This document shows, one piece after another, positions 17,095 to 22,931 of a stretch of 22,931 nt of DNA. The position numbers and the translations under genes are program-made. Location of the stretch: NCBI GenBank assembly GCA_030145015.1, contig JAQYWI010000078.1:1-22931 (forward strand), given 5' to 3'. The notes under the pieces are model-generated. The model saw only the letters and a list, made by a program, of their open reading frames with translations. It was not told where the DNA came from and made no database searches. Source of the DNA: Desulfobacterales bacterium (lineage in GTDB: Bacteria > Desulfobacterota > Desulfobacteria > Desulfobacterales > JAHEIW01). Positions within the stretch are counted from its first letter, which is position 1. The number at the start of each line of letters is the position of its first letter.

Positions 17095-17146
17095 GTATCA
17101 TTTGATGATCAACAGATTTCTGAGATAGACCAGCGTGATTTTAAAC

Positions 17147-17187
17147 AAGGGTAAACCAGCGAATTGGGTTTGCCCTTTTTATTTATT
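17147..17187 (+). terminator. Intrinsic terminator between atpC and the glmU-like gene
   Basis: AAGGGTAAACC (17147-17157) pairs with GGTTTGCCCTT (17167-17177) over 11 bp, with one T-G wobble and a 9-base loop. It is followed at once by TTTATTTATT. It ends 18 bp before the next start codon, leaving no room for a promoter behind it. It therefore stops atp read-through or acts as an attenuator in the leader of the glmU-like gene. Confidence 0.8.
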
Positions 17188-17205
17188 AAGTTTAAACTGA
17201 TAGCC

Positions 17206-17955
17206 ATGGATACTAAAATTGCGGTTGTCATACTGGCGGCGGGTTTGGGAACTCGCATGAAATCAAATAAAGCCAAAGTGTTACACGAGGTTTGCGGCAA
17301 ACCCATGATCAATTATGTCGCTGAAGCGGCCAGAAAAATTGCCGGCAACAATGTAGTGCTGGTGGTGGGCAACCAGTCGGATAAGGTCCGACAGACGGTC
17401 TCAAAACTGGGCACCTTCAGTTTTGCCATTCAGAAGAAACAACAGGGGACCGGCCATGCTGTCCTGTGTGCCTTGCCGCACATTCCGGAACACTGTGAGG
17501 AAGTGGTGATTTTATGCGGCGATGTGCCGCTGATTAAAGCGGATACGGTGATGAATTTGGTAAATTCACATACAGATGAAAAAAGGGATGTTTCGGTCTT
17601 AGCGGTGGAACTTGTTGATCCAAGCGGTTACGGTCGAATACTGCTGGATGAAAACAGCCGTGTGCAGGCCATTGTGGAAGAGTCCGATGCCACCCCAGAG
17701 CAAAAGGGCATCACATTAATCAATAGCGGTATATTTTGTGTAAAGAAACAATTTTTGCTGTGGGCTGTCCCTGAAATTAAATCAGACAATGTGCAAGGCG
17801 AAATATATCTGACCGATATTATCGAAATCGCCTATGCCGGGAAAAAGCATATTGGTGTGACGGTCGGCGGCAATCATTTTGAAGTGACCGGGATCAACAC
17901 GGTTCAGGAGCTAAAAAGAGTCGAGCATGTCATGAAAAATCAGCAGTTAATATAG
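17206..17955 (+). CDS. GlmU-like uridylyltransferase, N-terminal domain only (249 aa)
   Basis: This is a nucleotidyltransferase resembling the N-terminal half of GlmU, which makes UDP-GlcNAc from GlcNAc-1-phosphate and UTP for wall synthesis. The signature VILAAGLGTRMKSNKAKVLHEVCGKPM is at about 8-34. QGTGHAVLCALP, LCGDVPLI, GYGRILLDENSRVQAIVEE and NVQGEIYLTDIIE follow in family order. GlmU is normally about 450 residues, with a C-terminal left-handed beta-helix acetyltransferase; that half is missing here, and the following 57 bp do not encode it. ATG 17206 is chosen because DTKIAVVILAAG is the usual start; a TTG at 17164 would lie in the terminator. It could be the GlmU uridylyltransferase split from its acetyltransferase, or a related sugar nucleotidyltransferase. 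Confidence 0.85.
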   Translation: MDTKIAVVILAAGLGTRMKSNKAKVLHEVCGKPMINYVAEAARKIAGNNVVLVVGNQSDKVRQTVSKLGTFSFAIQKKQQGTGHAVLCALPHIPEHCEEVVILCGDVPLIKADTVMNLVNSHTDEKRDVSVLAVELVDPSGYGRILLDENSRVQAIVEESDATPEQKGITLINSGIFCVKKQFLLWAVPEIKSDNVQGEIYLTDIIEIAYAGKKHIGVTVGGNHFEVTGINTVQELKRVEHVMKNQQLI

Positions 17956-17956
17956 C

Positions 17957-17986
17957 TTGACTTTCTTTAACATTACAGATTATATT
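17957..17986 (+). promoter_or_regulatory. Promoter ahead of zapB-like / zapA
   Basis: TTGACT (17957-17962) is followed after 18 bp by TATATT (17981-17986), 5/6 matches in each hexamer. Transcription would start near 17993, about 20 bp before the TTG start of the coiled-coil gene, giving the division genes their own transcript. Confidence 0.6.
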
Positions 17987-18012
17987 GAAGAAAATAATCG
18001 TGAGGTTAAGCC

Positions 18013-18252
18013 TTGGATAATGCAATCATTTCCGACCATTTCAAGGAAATTGAGAAAAAAGTTGCAAAGTTAATAGCAGTTTGTAAGGAACACGAGGCGA
18101 CCAATTTAGAACTTAAAAATAAAATTAACAGCCTAGAGGAGGAGCTTTTAGGTAAGATCGAGGCGGAAAAAAGCGACGCGCAAGAAAAGGCTTTGATCCG
18201 GTCAAAGATTGATAGCTTGTTGGTCAAACTTGAGGAAATTATTGAAGCTTAG
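18013..18252 (+). CDS. ZapB-like small coiled-coil protein (79 aa)
   Basis: The whole protein is a predicted coiled coil of heptads (EIEKKVAKLIAVCKEHEATNLELKNKINSLEEELLGKIEAEK), with no other domain. Size and composition fit ZapB-like cell-division proteins, and position directly before zapA supports that. The start is TTG, with GTGAGG at 18000-18005 a suitable ribosome site 7 bases upstream; no in-frame ATG exists nearby. The name is by similarity of architecture only, since short coiled coils are hard to tell apart. Confidence 0.65.
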   Translation: MDNAIISDHFKEIEKKVAKLIAVCKEHEATNLELKNKINSLEEELLGKIEAEKSDAQEKALIRSKIDSLLVKLEEIIEA

Positions 18253-18352
18253 CGCACCATGACCGACATGGTATAAGTTCATGAAGGCGAAAGACAGAAA
18301 GCGGGAGACACAAAACGGGAAGAGAAACAAGGAAGGGTAGATTTAATATTCA

Positions 18353-18670
18353 TTGGAACAACTTGTAACCATAGAGCTTTTTGGGAAACCATACACCTTT
18401 AAAGCTGAGTCGGAGGTTAAAAAAGCTAAAGAAGTTGCTGATTTTTTAGCAAAAGAAGTGTCACGGGTTGAAAGTCAGCAACCCGGTGGATCTTCAACGG
18501 CTTCAGATTTAACCACCTTGATGTTGGCTGCACTAAATATCGCTCATCAAAATATGGAGCTGGAAAAAAATTATTCGAAATTTAAGCAAGATATAGCGGA
18601 ACGCTCGGCGAATTTGATTCGCAAAATAGATGAGCACGTGCAAGAAATGGAAACAATTGTTACAAGTTGA
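18353..18670 (+). CDS. zapA: Cell division protein ZapA (105 aa)
   Basis: ZapA bundles FtsZ filaments at midcell. The N-terminal globular part VTIELFGKPYTFKAESE matches the family opening, and the C-terminal half (about 55-103) is the long dimerising helix (TLMLAALNIAHQNMELEKNYSKFKQDIAERSANLIRKIDEHVQEM). The only usable start is TTG 18353, since an in-frame stop lies at 18344. The purine-rich GGAAGGG at 18331 is too far upstream for a standard ribosome site, so initiation is probably weak. It is followed by 6S RNA, the usual zapA-ssrS order in proteobacteria. Confidence 0.88.
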   Translation: MEQLVTIELFGKPYTFKAESEVKKAKEVADFLAKEVSRVESQQPGGSSTASDLTTLMLAALNIAHQNMELEKNYSKFKQDIAERSANLIRKIDEHVQEMETIVTS

Positions 18671-18678
18671 AGATGAAT

Positions 18679-18707
18679 AGCCCGTATAACGGGTTTAACA
18701 TATTTTT
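18679..18707 (+). terminator. Weak terminator-like hairpin after zapA
   Basis: A 5-bp core stem CCCGT/ACGGG (18681-18693, loop ATA), extendable by G-T and A-T pairs, is followed by TTTAACATATTTTT. The stem is short and the T run is interrupted, so it is at most a weak terminator separating zapA from 6S RNA. Confidence 0.3.
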
Positions 18708-18789
18708 CGTAAGACCGATACCGACATAGCCTCTTGAATACGTCCGGGAATGATTCAGGGCTACGGTCAGGTCAAACCGTTTTCGCACA

Positions 18790-18978
18790 ATTTGCCCCTA
18801 CCATGTCCGTGATTGGGAGTTATTCTTTGACCCAACAGCTATCTTCTGGGAACTTTCTCTGGTTTCCGTGTGCATGTTCTGCTGGTTCAGAAAAGCCTGA
18901 CGAAACTAAAAAGTACCCACTTTGAACCCCAGGTTCAAAGAACTGTCAACACGGCATTTTGGTGGGGGTTCTTTTTTT
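18790..18978 (+). ncRNA. ssrS: 6S RNA
   Basis: 6S RNA mimics an open promoter and binds the housekeeping RNA polymerase. The closing stem pairs GCCCC, ACCA and CCGTG (18794-18811) with CACGG, TGGT and GGGG (18949-18968), with small bulges, as 6S RNAs do. Near the 3' side is the hallmark hairpin TTTGAACC-CCA-GGTTCAAA (18921-18939), which matches the proteobacterial 6S pattern. A seven-T run (18972-18978) follows the closing stem as terminator. The position after zapA agrees. The 5' end is estimated from the stem, give or take a few bases. Short open frames across it are not genes. Confidence 0.88.
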
Positions 18979-19240
18979 ACCGGACCTTAGATTGGAACTC
19001 CATTTGCCGGCATTCGATGCGACAAAATTATAATTGCGTTGACCATGGATGAGCAATTAATTAAAAAATACCGGTTTCCGAATTTTCCGGCGTAGCCAAA
19101 TTCCTTATTTTTTCCGCTTCCGAATAAACTTACCCCAAAGTTTCACACCAAGAATTTATCTTAGAAGTGGTTTCAAAACCTCAGATTTAAACGATTGCAG
19201 ATCGCAAGCGTTTCATATTTGATTGTTCGGAGAGTGAACT

Positions 19241-20803
19241 ATGAGCGCATTAAATATTTTAGTCGGTGCTATTTGCTTTGGCATCGGTTTCGTGATTGCT
19301 TTTTGGGTAAAAGGACAAATTATCACTCAAAAGGTCAAAGCTGCTGAGGCAGAAGGATCCCGCCTGTTAGCGGATGCAAGGCGTAAAGCGGATACGTTTT
19401 TAAGAGAAGCCGACCTGGAAGTTAAGGATCGACTTTTCAAAATGAAAAGTGATTTCGATTCCGAGACGAAGGAGACGCGTTCGGAGCAAAAGAAACGCGA
19501 GTCTCGCTTGATGCAGAAAGAGGAAAACATCGATCGGAAGCTCGAGCAATATGAGCGCAAGGAGCGTGAACTTAACCGTAAAGAAAAAACGATGAGGAAA
19601 AGAGAGGGGCAAATTGAGCGAAAAGAGCTTGAGTATGAAGAACTGGTCGAAGAGCAGAAACAGCAGCTTGAAAAGATTTCCGGATTATCGGCGGATCAGG
19701 CAAAGGAACTATTGATCAGGGCCATGGAAAATGAGGCCCGCTATGAAGGCGCCAGGATAATTAAAAAAATAGAAAATGAAGCCAAGGAACAAGCTGATCG
19801 AAAATCAAAAAAGATTCTGGCAACGGCCATCCAGCGCTATGCCGGAGAATATGTAGCCGAACGCACCGTCTCGGTCGTCCAGTTGCCCAGCGACGAAATG
19901 AAGGGACGCATTATCGGCCGGGAAGGACGCAATATTCGCGCCCTCGAGGCCGCTACCGGTGTCGATTTGATTATCGATGATACACCGGAAGCAGTGATAT
20001 TATCCGGCTTTAATCCTGTCAGGAGAGAAGTTGCGCGCTTATCGCTGATGCGACTCATCTCAGACGGCCGAATCCATCCTGCACGCATAGAAGATGTGGT
20101 TAAGAAAGTCGGTCAAGAAGTGGACATCGCTGTAAAAGAAGCCGGTGAACAGGCCGTGTTTGACCTTGGCGTCCATGGAATTCATAATGAGCTAATCAAG
20201 ACCATTGGCCGATTGAAATTCCGTACCAGCTACGCCCAGAATGTGCTGCAACACTCTATCGAAGTGGGCTTTTTATCCGGGATAATGGCTTCTGAGTTGG
20301 GCCTCAATGCGAAAATGGCCCGGCGGATGGGCGTGCTGCATGATATCGGAAAAGCAATTGATCACGAAGTCGAAGGACCGCATGCCCTCATCGGATCCAG
20401 TCTGGCGAAAAAGTTCAATGAATCCCCGAAAGTGGTGCATGCCATTGCCGCCCATCATGAAGACGTGCCCCCGAATTCTGTGTTGGCATTGCTCGTCCAG
20501 GCTGCAGATGGGCTCTCTGGTGCAAGACCGGGTGCTCGCAAAGAACTGCTGGAGAATTATATTAAGCGGTTAGAGGATCTTGAAAATATCGCCAACTCCT
20601 TTAAAGGCGTCTCCAATACCTATGCCATCCAGGCGGGCAGGGAATTGAGGGTCATTGTGGAAAGCGAGATGATTTCAGATGAGGAAGCCACCCTGGTGAG
20701 CCGCGACATCGCTAAAAAAATAGAGGAGTCGTTGACCTTTCCGGGTCAGATCAAGGTAACCGTGATACGCGAGACGCGGGCAGTCGAGTACGCCAATAAA
20801 TAG
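19241..20803 (+). CDS. rny: Ribonuclease Y (520 aa)
   Basis: RNase Y is a membrane-anchored endoribonuclease that starts mRNA decay. Domains run in order: one N-terminal membrane helix (about 4-23), a long charged coiled coil (about 30-195) and a KH domain (about 205-270) with [10 protein letters not shown] at 222-231. An HD domain follows (about 335-430), with the metal motif His367-Asp368 in [12 protein letters not shown] and AAHHEDV at 403-409. A C-terminal alpha/beta region ends the protein. The length is the family norm. GGAGAG at 19229-19234 serves the ATG. It sits directly after 6S RNA, where many gammaproteobacteria carry ygfA instead. The 262-bp gap upstream shows no clear feature beyond a weak TTGACC/TAAAAA pair at 19039-19067. 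Confidence 0.97.
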   Translation: MSALNILVGAICFGIGFVIAFWVKGQIITQKVKAAEAEGSRLLADARRKADTFLREADLEVKDRLFKMKSDFDSETKETRSEQKKRESRLMQKEENIDRKLEQYERKERELNRKEKTMRKREGQIERKELEYEELVEEQKQQLEKISGLSADQAKELLIRAMENEARYEGARIIKKIENEAKEQADRKSKKILATAIQRYAGEYVAERTVSVVQLPSDEMKGRIIGREGRNIRALEAATGVDLIIDDTPEAVILSGFNPVRREVARLSLMRLISDGRIHPARIEDVVKKVGQEVDIAVKEAGEQAVFDLGVHGIHNELIKTIGRLKFRTSYAQNVLQHSIEVGFLSGIMASELGLNAKMARRMGVLHDIGKAIDHEVEGPHALIGSSLAKKFNESPKVVHAIAAHHEDVPPNSVLALLVQAADGLSGARPGARKELLENYIKRLEDLENIANSFKGVSNTYAIQAGRELRVIVESEMISDEEATLVSRDIAKKIEESLTFPGQIKVTVIRETRAVEYANK

Positions 20804-20880
20804 CCGCTGGACAAGACATTACGGGCGCCTTAACGAGCTACAGTTTAGAAACCAAGGTTTTCTAATAATAAGTCTGTTTG

Positions 20881-20976
20881 ATTGGTTCAATTAGTTAAAT
20901 TTGTTGGATTCGTTTGAATCGATACCTACCTTGAACCAATATAACCAATAAAACAAATAAAACCAATTAAACCAAT
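20881..20976. repeat. Nonamer word hairpin (ATTNGTTNN), second site
   Basis: The left arm has ATTGGTTCA, ATTAGTTAA, ATTTGTTGG, ATTCGTTTG (20881-20916). The right arm has five 9-bp words (20932-20976) reading on the other strand as ATTGGTTTA, ATTGGTTTT, ATTTGTTTT, ATTGGTTAT, ATTGGTTCA. Taken in order, 27 of 34 bases of one arm match the other. The word and phase equal those at 2230-2313. It ends 19 bp before the tyrS start. Confidence 0.85.
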
Positions 20977-20995
20977 TCTAAGAAAGGCCTTCTTG

Positions 20996-22285
20996 ATGAA
21001 TGTTCTGGATATTATGGAGGAGCGCGGATTCATTGATCAGACAACCCATGACCAGGAACTAAAAGGCTGTCTCGATCAGGGAAGCGTTACCTGCTATATC
21101 GGGTTTGACCCTACAGCCGCCAGTTTGCATATCGGCAGTCTGGTGCCCATCATGTCCCTGGCGCACATGCAAAGGCAGGGTCACCGGCCGATTGCGCTGA
21201 TCGGGGGGGGGACAGGCATGGTCGGAGACCCCTCGGGAAAGACCGAAATGCGTAAATTGTTGACTTTGGAGGTCCTGGAAGAAAATGCTGCCGGTATTAA
21301 AAAGCAGCTTTCCCATTTTCTGGATTTTAGCGAAGACAAAGCGCTGATGTTAAATAATGCCGACTGGCTTACCAAATTAGAATATATTCCCTTTTTAAGA
21401 GACATCGGCCGCCATTTTTCGGTTAATCGCATGATAAAGGCCGAGAGCTATAAAATTCGTCTGGATTCCGAAGAAGGTCTAACCTTTATCGAGTTCAATT
21501 ACATGGTGCTGCAAGCTTATGATTTTTTGGAGCTTTTTAAACATTACGATTGCAAAATTCAGATGGGCGGTAGTGACCAATGGGGCAATATCGTCGCCGG
21601 AGTTGAATTGATTCGCCGGGTAAATCAGGGAGCGGCATTTGGCATCACCTTTCCCCTAATTACCACCAGCGGTGGTGAAAAAATGGGCAAAACAGCGCAG
21701 GGGGCCGTGTGGCTGGATGCTGAAAAAACTTCCCCTTATGATTATTTTCAATATTGGATAAACACCGACGACCGCGATGTCAGTCGTTTCCTGGCCCTGT
21801 TTACATTTTTGCCGATGAACGAAATCAGACAAATTCAAAAATTAAGCGGGGCGGACCTAAATAGCGCCAAGGCCATTCTGGCATTCGAAGCAACTCTGTT
21901 GGCACATGGCAGGGACGAGGCCCTCAAAACCTATAAAGCGGCGCTGAGCATGTTTGGGGCACGCCATGTTCCGGATACGATTCTGCCGTCAAGCGTTATA
22001 CCGCGAGGCGATTCTGGCGTTGATGATGCGTCTGTACCGAGCTCTTTTCTGGATGCCCAAACCCTTAAGACGGGCATCCCGGCCTTTAAACTATTTCACC
22101 AGGTTGGACTGGCCGATTCAGGTGGTGCCGCTCGCCGGCTGATTGAACAGGGTGGCGCTTACATTAATGGTACCCGTGTAGGCGCATTTGATTATATGGT
22201 TAGCGACGCCGATTTAGACGCTCGGAAAACAATGGTCCTGCGGTCGGGGAAAAAACGGTTCCATAAAATTGAGATTCAGAAATAA
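20996..22285 (+). CDS. tyrS: Tyrosyl-tRNA synthetase (429 aa)
   Basis: This class I synthetase charges tRNA-Tyr. The HIGH-type motif is His45-Ile-Gly-Ser48 (ASLHIGS). The tyrosine pocket region includes YIGFDPT and GGSDQWGNI (191-199). The KMSKS-type loop is Lys229-Met-Gly-Lys-Thr233, a known TyrS variant. The C-terminal S4 RNA-binding domain spans about 362-428 (GGAARRLIEQGGAYINGTRV). The length is normal. ATG 20996 is preferred over the adjacent TTG 20993 because AGAAAGG (20981-20987) is then 8 bases upstream. The stop is one base before an AT palindrome leading into the rRNA promoters. Confidence 0.97.
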   Translation: MNVLDIMEERGFIDQTTHDQELKGCLDQGSVTCYIGFDPTAASLHIGSLVPIMSLAHMQRQGHRPIALIGGGTGMVGDPSGKTEMRKLLTLEVLEENAAGIKKQLSHFLDFSEDKALMLNNADWLTKLEYIPFLRDIGRHFSVNRMIKAESYKIRLDSEEGLTFIEFNYMVLQAYDFLELFKHYDCKIQMGGSDQWGNIVAGVELIRRVNQGAAFGITFPLITTSGGEKMGKTAQGAVWLDAEKTSPYDYFQYWINTDDRDVSRFLALFTFLPMNEIRQIQKLSGADLNSAKAILAFEATLLAHGRDEALKTYKAALSMFGARHVPDTILPSSVIPRGDSGVDDASVPSSFLDAQTLKTGIPAFKLFHQVGLADSGGAARRLIEQGGAYINGTRVGAFDYMVSDADLDARKTMVLRSGKKRFHKIEIQK

Positions 22286-22286
22286 A

Positions 22287-22308
22287 ATAAAATATTTTAA
22301 TATTTTAT
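22287..22308. promoter_or_regulatory. AT-only palindrome upstream of the first rRNA promoter
   Basis: ATAAAATATT and its exact inverse AATATTTTAT are separated by TT. It starts one base after the tyrS stop and ends one base before a TTGACA. The composition and place suit an UP element for RNA polymerase alpha subunits. A weak hairpin at the tyrS mRNA end is the alternative. Confidence 0.4.
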
Positions 22309-22309
22309 G

Positions 22310-22338
22310 TTGACAAACCCTATAAGCAAGTGTAAATT
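22310..22338 (+). promoter_or_regulatory. rRNA operon promoter P1
   Basis: Perfect TTGACA (22310-22315), 17-bp spacer, TAAATT (22333-22338, 4/6). The AT palindrome lies directly upstream as a possible UP element. Confidence 0.55.
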
Positions 22339-22343
22339 CGCGG

Positions 22344-22372
22344 TTTATCGTCTCAGGCTGCGCGATTATAAT
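22344..22372 (+). promoter_or_regulatory. rRNA operon promoter P2 (weaker candidate)
   Basis: Perfect TATAAT (22367-22372) is preceded at 17 bp by TTTATC (22344-22349), a poor -35. It is listed because it lies between two stronger promoters; it may not be used. Confidence 0.35.
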
Positions 22373-22398
22373 AAGCGGGCAAATTGAGATGAAAAAGG

Positions 22399-22426
22399 TT
22401 GACAATACATCTCGAATTGGTATATT
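22399..22426 (+). promoter_or_regulatory. rRNA operon promoter P3
   Basis: Perfect TTGACA (22399-22404), 16-bp spacer, TATATT (22421-22426, 5/6). It is the strongest pair in this stretch. Transcription would start near 22433, giving a leader of about 145 bases before 16S. Confidence 0.65.
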
Positions 22427-22473
22427 AAAACGGTTGTTTTTGCTGCCTAAAACCGACATATTTTATGCGGTAG

Positions 22474-22507
22474 CCCTTTATTAAGGGTCATTTGATCTTT
22501 GAAAACT
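22474..22507 (+). promoter_or_regulatory. rRNA leader boxB-like hairpin and boxA-like site
   Basis: A hairpin CCCTT-TATT-AAGGG (22474-22487) is followed by TGATCTTTGAAAACT (22493-22507). The latter resembles the boxA antitermination element TG(C/T)TCTTTGAAAA of rRNA leaders. Hairpin and boxA order fits Nus-factor antitermination; the match is by eye. Confidence 0.5.
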
Positions 22508-22544
22508 AAATAGTGACGCGTATGTAAGTCGGGTCAACGTAAGT

Positions 22545-22566
22545 ATACTGTGATTCGTCACAGTAT
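22545..22566 (+). other. UUCG-loop hairpin just before 16S
   Basis: ATACTGTGA (22545-22553) pairs perfectly with TCACAGTAT (22558-22566) around a TTCG loop, ending 10 bp before the 16S 5' end. It is a stable local leader hairpin, possibly a folding or processing signal. Confidence 0.5.
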
Positions 22567-22576
22567 TTTATAAGTT

Positions 22577-22931
<355 letters not shown>

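Noticed and set aside
17206..18012. Frameshifted full-length glmU
   Set aside because: The uridylyltransferase domain ends naturally and only 57 bp with a promoter separate it from the next gene; no beta-helix hexapeptide coding is seen in any frame.
18284..18337. Purine-rich heptamer array before zapA (AGAAAGC, GGGAGAC, ACAAAAC, GGGAAGA)
   Set aside because: The word match is too loose and no inverted arm exists; biased purine content of a leader explains it as well.
18734..18791. Promoter for 6S RNA (TTGAAT or CGGTCA as -35, CACAAT as -10)
   Set aside because: TTGAAT has no -10 at usable spacing, and CGGTCA/CACAAT would start transcription inside the closing stem.
18734..19052. Two short + strand open frames after zapA
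   Set aside because: They overlap the folded 6S RNA and its terminator, and neither has a ribosome site or recognisable sequence.
22214..22459. 81-codon minus-strand frame between tyrS and 16S
   Set aside because: It runs through the rRNA promoters and the tyrS end; the AT-rich composition explains the open frame.

Overview
The window looks like a chromosomal segment of a Desulfobacterales-type (Desulfobacterota, formerly Deltaproteobacteria) bacterium. The support is the 16S rRNA 5' end, the split F1Fo ATP synthase operon beginning with a b'/b pair, the zapB/zapA/6S RNA/rny order, and the mreBCD-mrdA-rodA cluster. This placement is by recognition only; no search was run. Every gene reads on the + strand except one tRNA.

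Layout. Positions 1-2043 are the end of an AT-rich integrated element: the tail of an unknown gene, three tiny unrecognised genes each with a membrane segment, and a tyrosine recombinase stopping 6 bp from the 3' end of tRNA-Pro(GGG) (2044-2120, minus strand), its probable attachment site. Positions 2371-4538 encode two cell-wall-type hydrolases, an S66 LD-carboxypeptidase and a serine beta-lactamase-fold protein. Positions 4635-10237 are the rod-shape and elongasome cluster mreB, mreC, mreD, mrdA (PBP2), rodA. Positions 10574-16950 are the promoter and operon of ATP synthase atpF', atpF, atpH, atpA, atpG, atpD, atpC; the membrane subunits a and c are not here. Positions 17206-18978 hold a one-domain GlmU-like uridylyltransferase, a ZapB-like coiled coil, ZapA and 6S RNA. 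Then come rny (RNase Y), tyrS and, from 22577, an rRNA operon with tandem promoters, an antitermination-like leader and the first 355 bases of 16S rRNA.

The genes are ordinary housekeeping genes, and together they serve cell-wall elongation, energy conversion, division and RNA turnover. The unusual material is between them. Six intergenic gaps each hold an imperfect inverted repeat whose two arms are built from degenerate tandem words of fixed length: 7 bp at 9017-9108, 10377-10458 and 13916-14065; 8 bp at 3312-3413; 9 bp at 2230-2313 and 20881-20976. One-armed versions lie at 2167-2202, 3418-3438 and 10339-10362. The words differ between sites, but the design (in-phase words, then their reverse complements) is the same. 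I do not recognise this as a named repeat family, and it is the best candidate here for something undescribed. A separate 147-bp palindrome begins exactly at the atpC stop codon and is followed by a classic intrinsic terminator only 18 bp before the glmU-like start.
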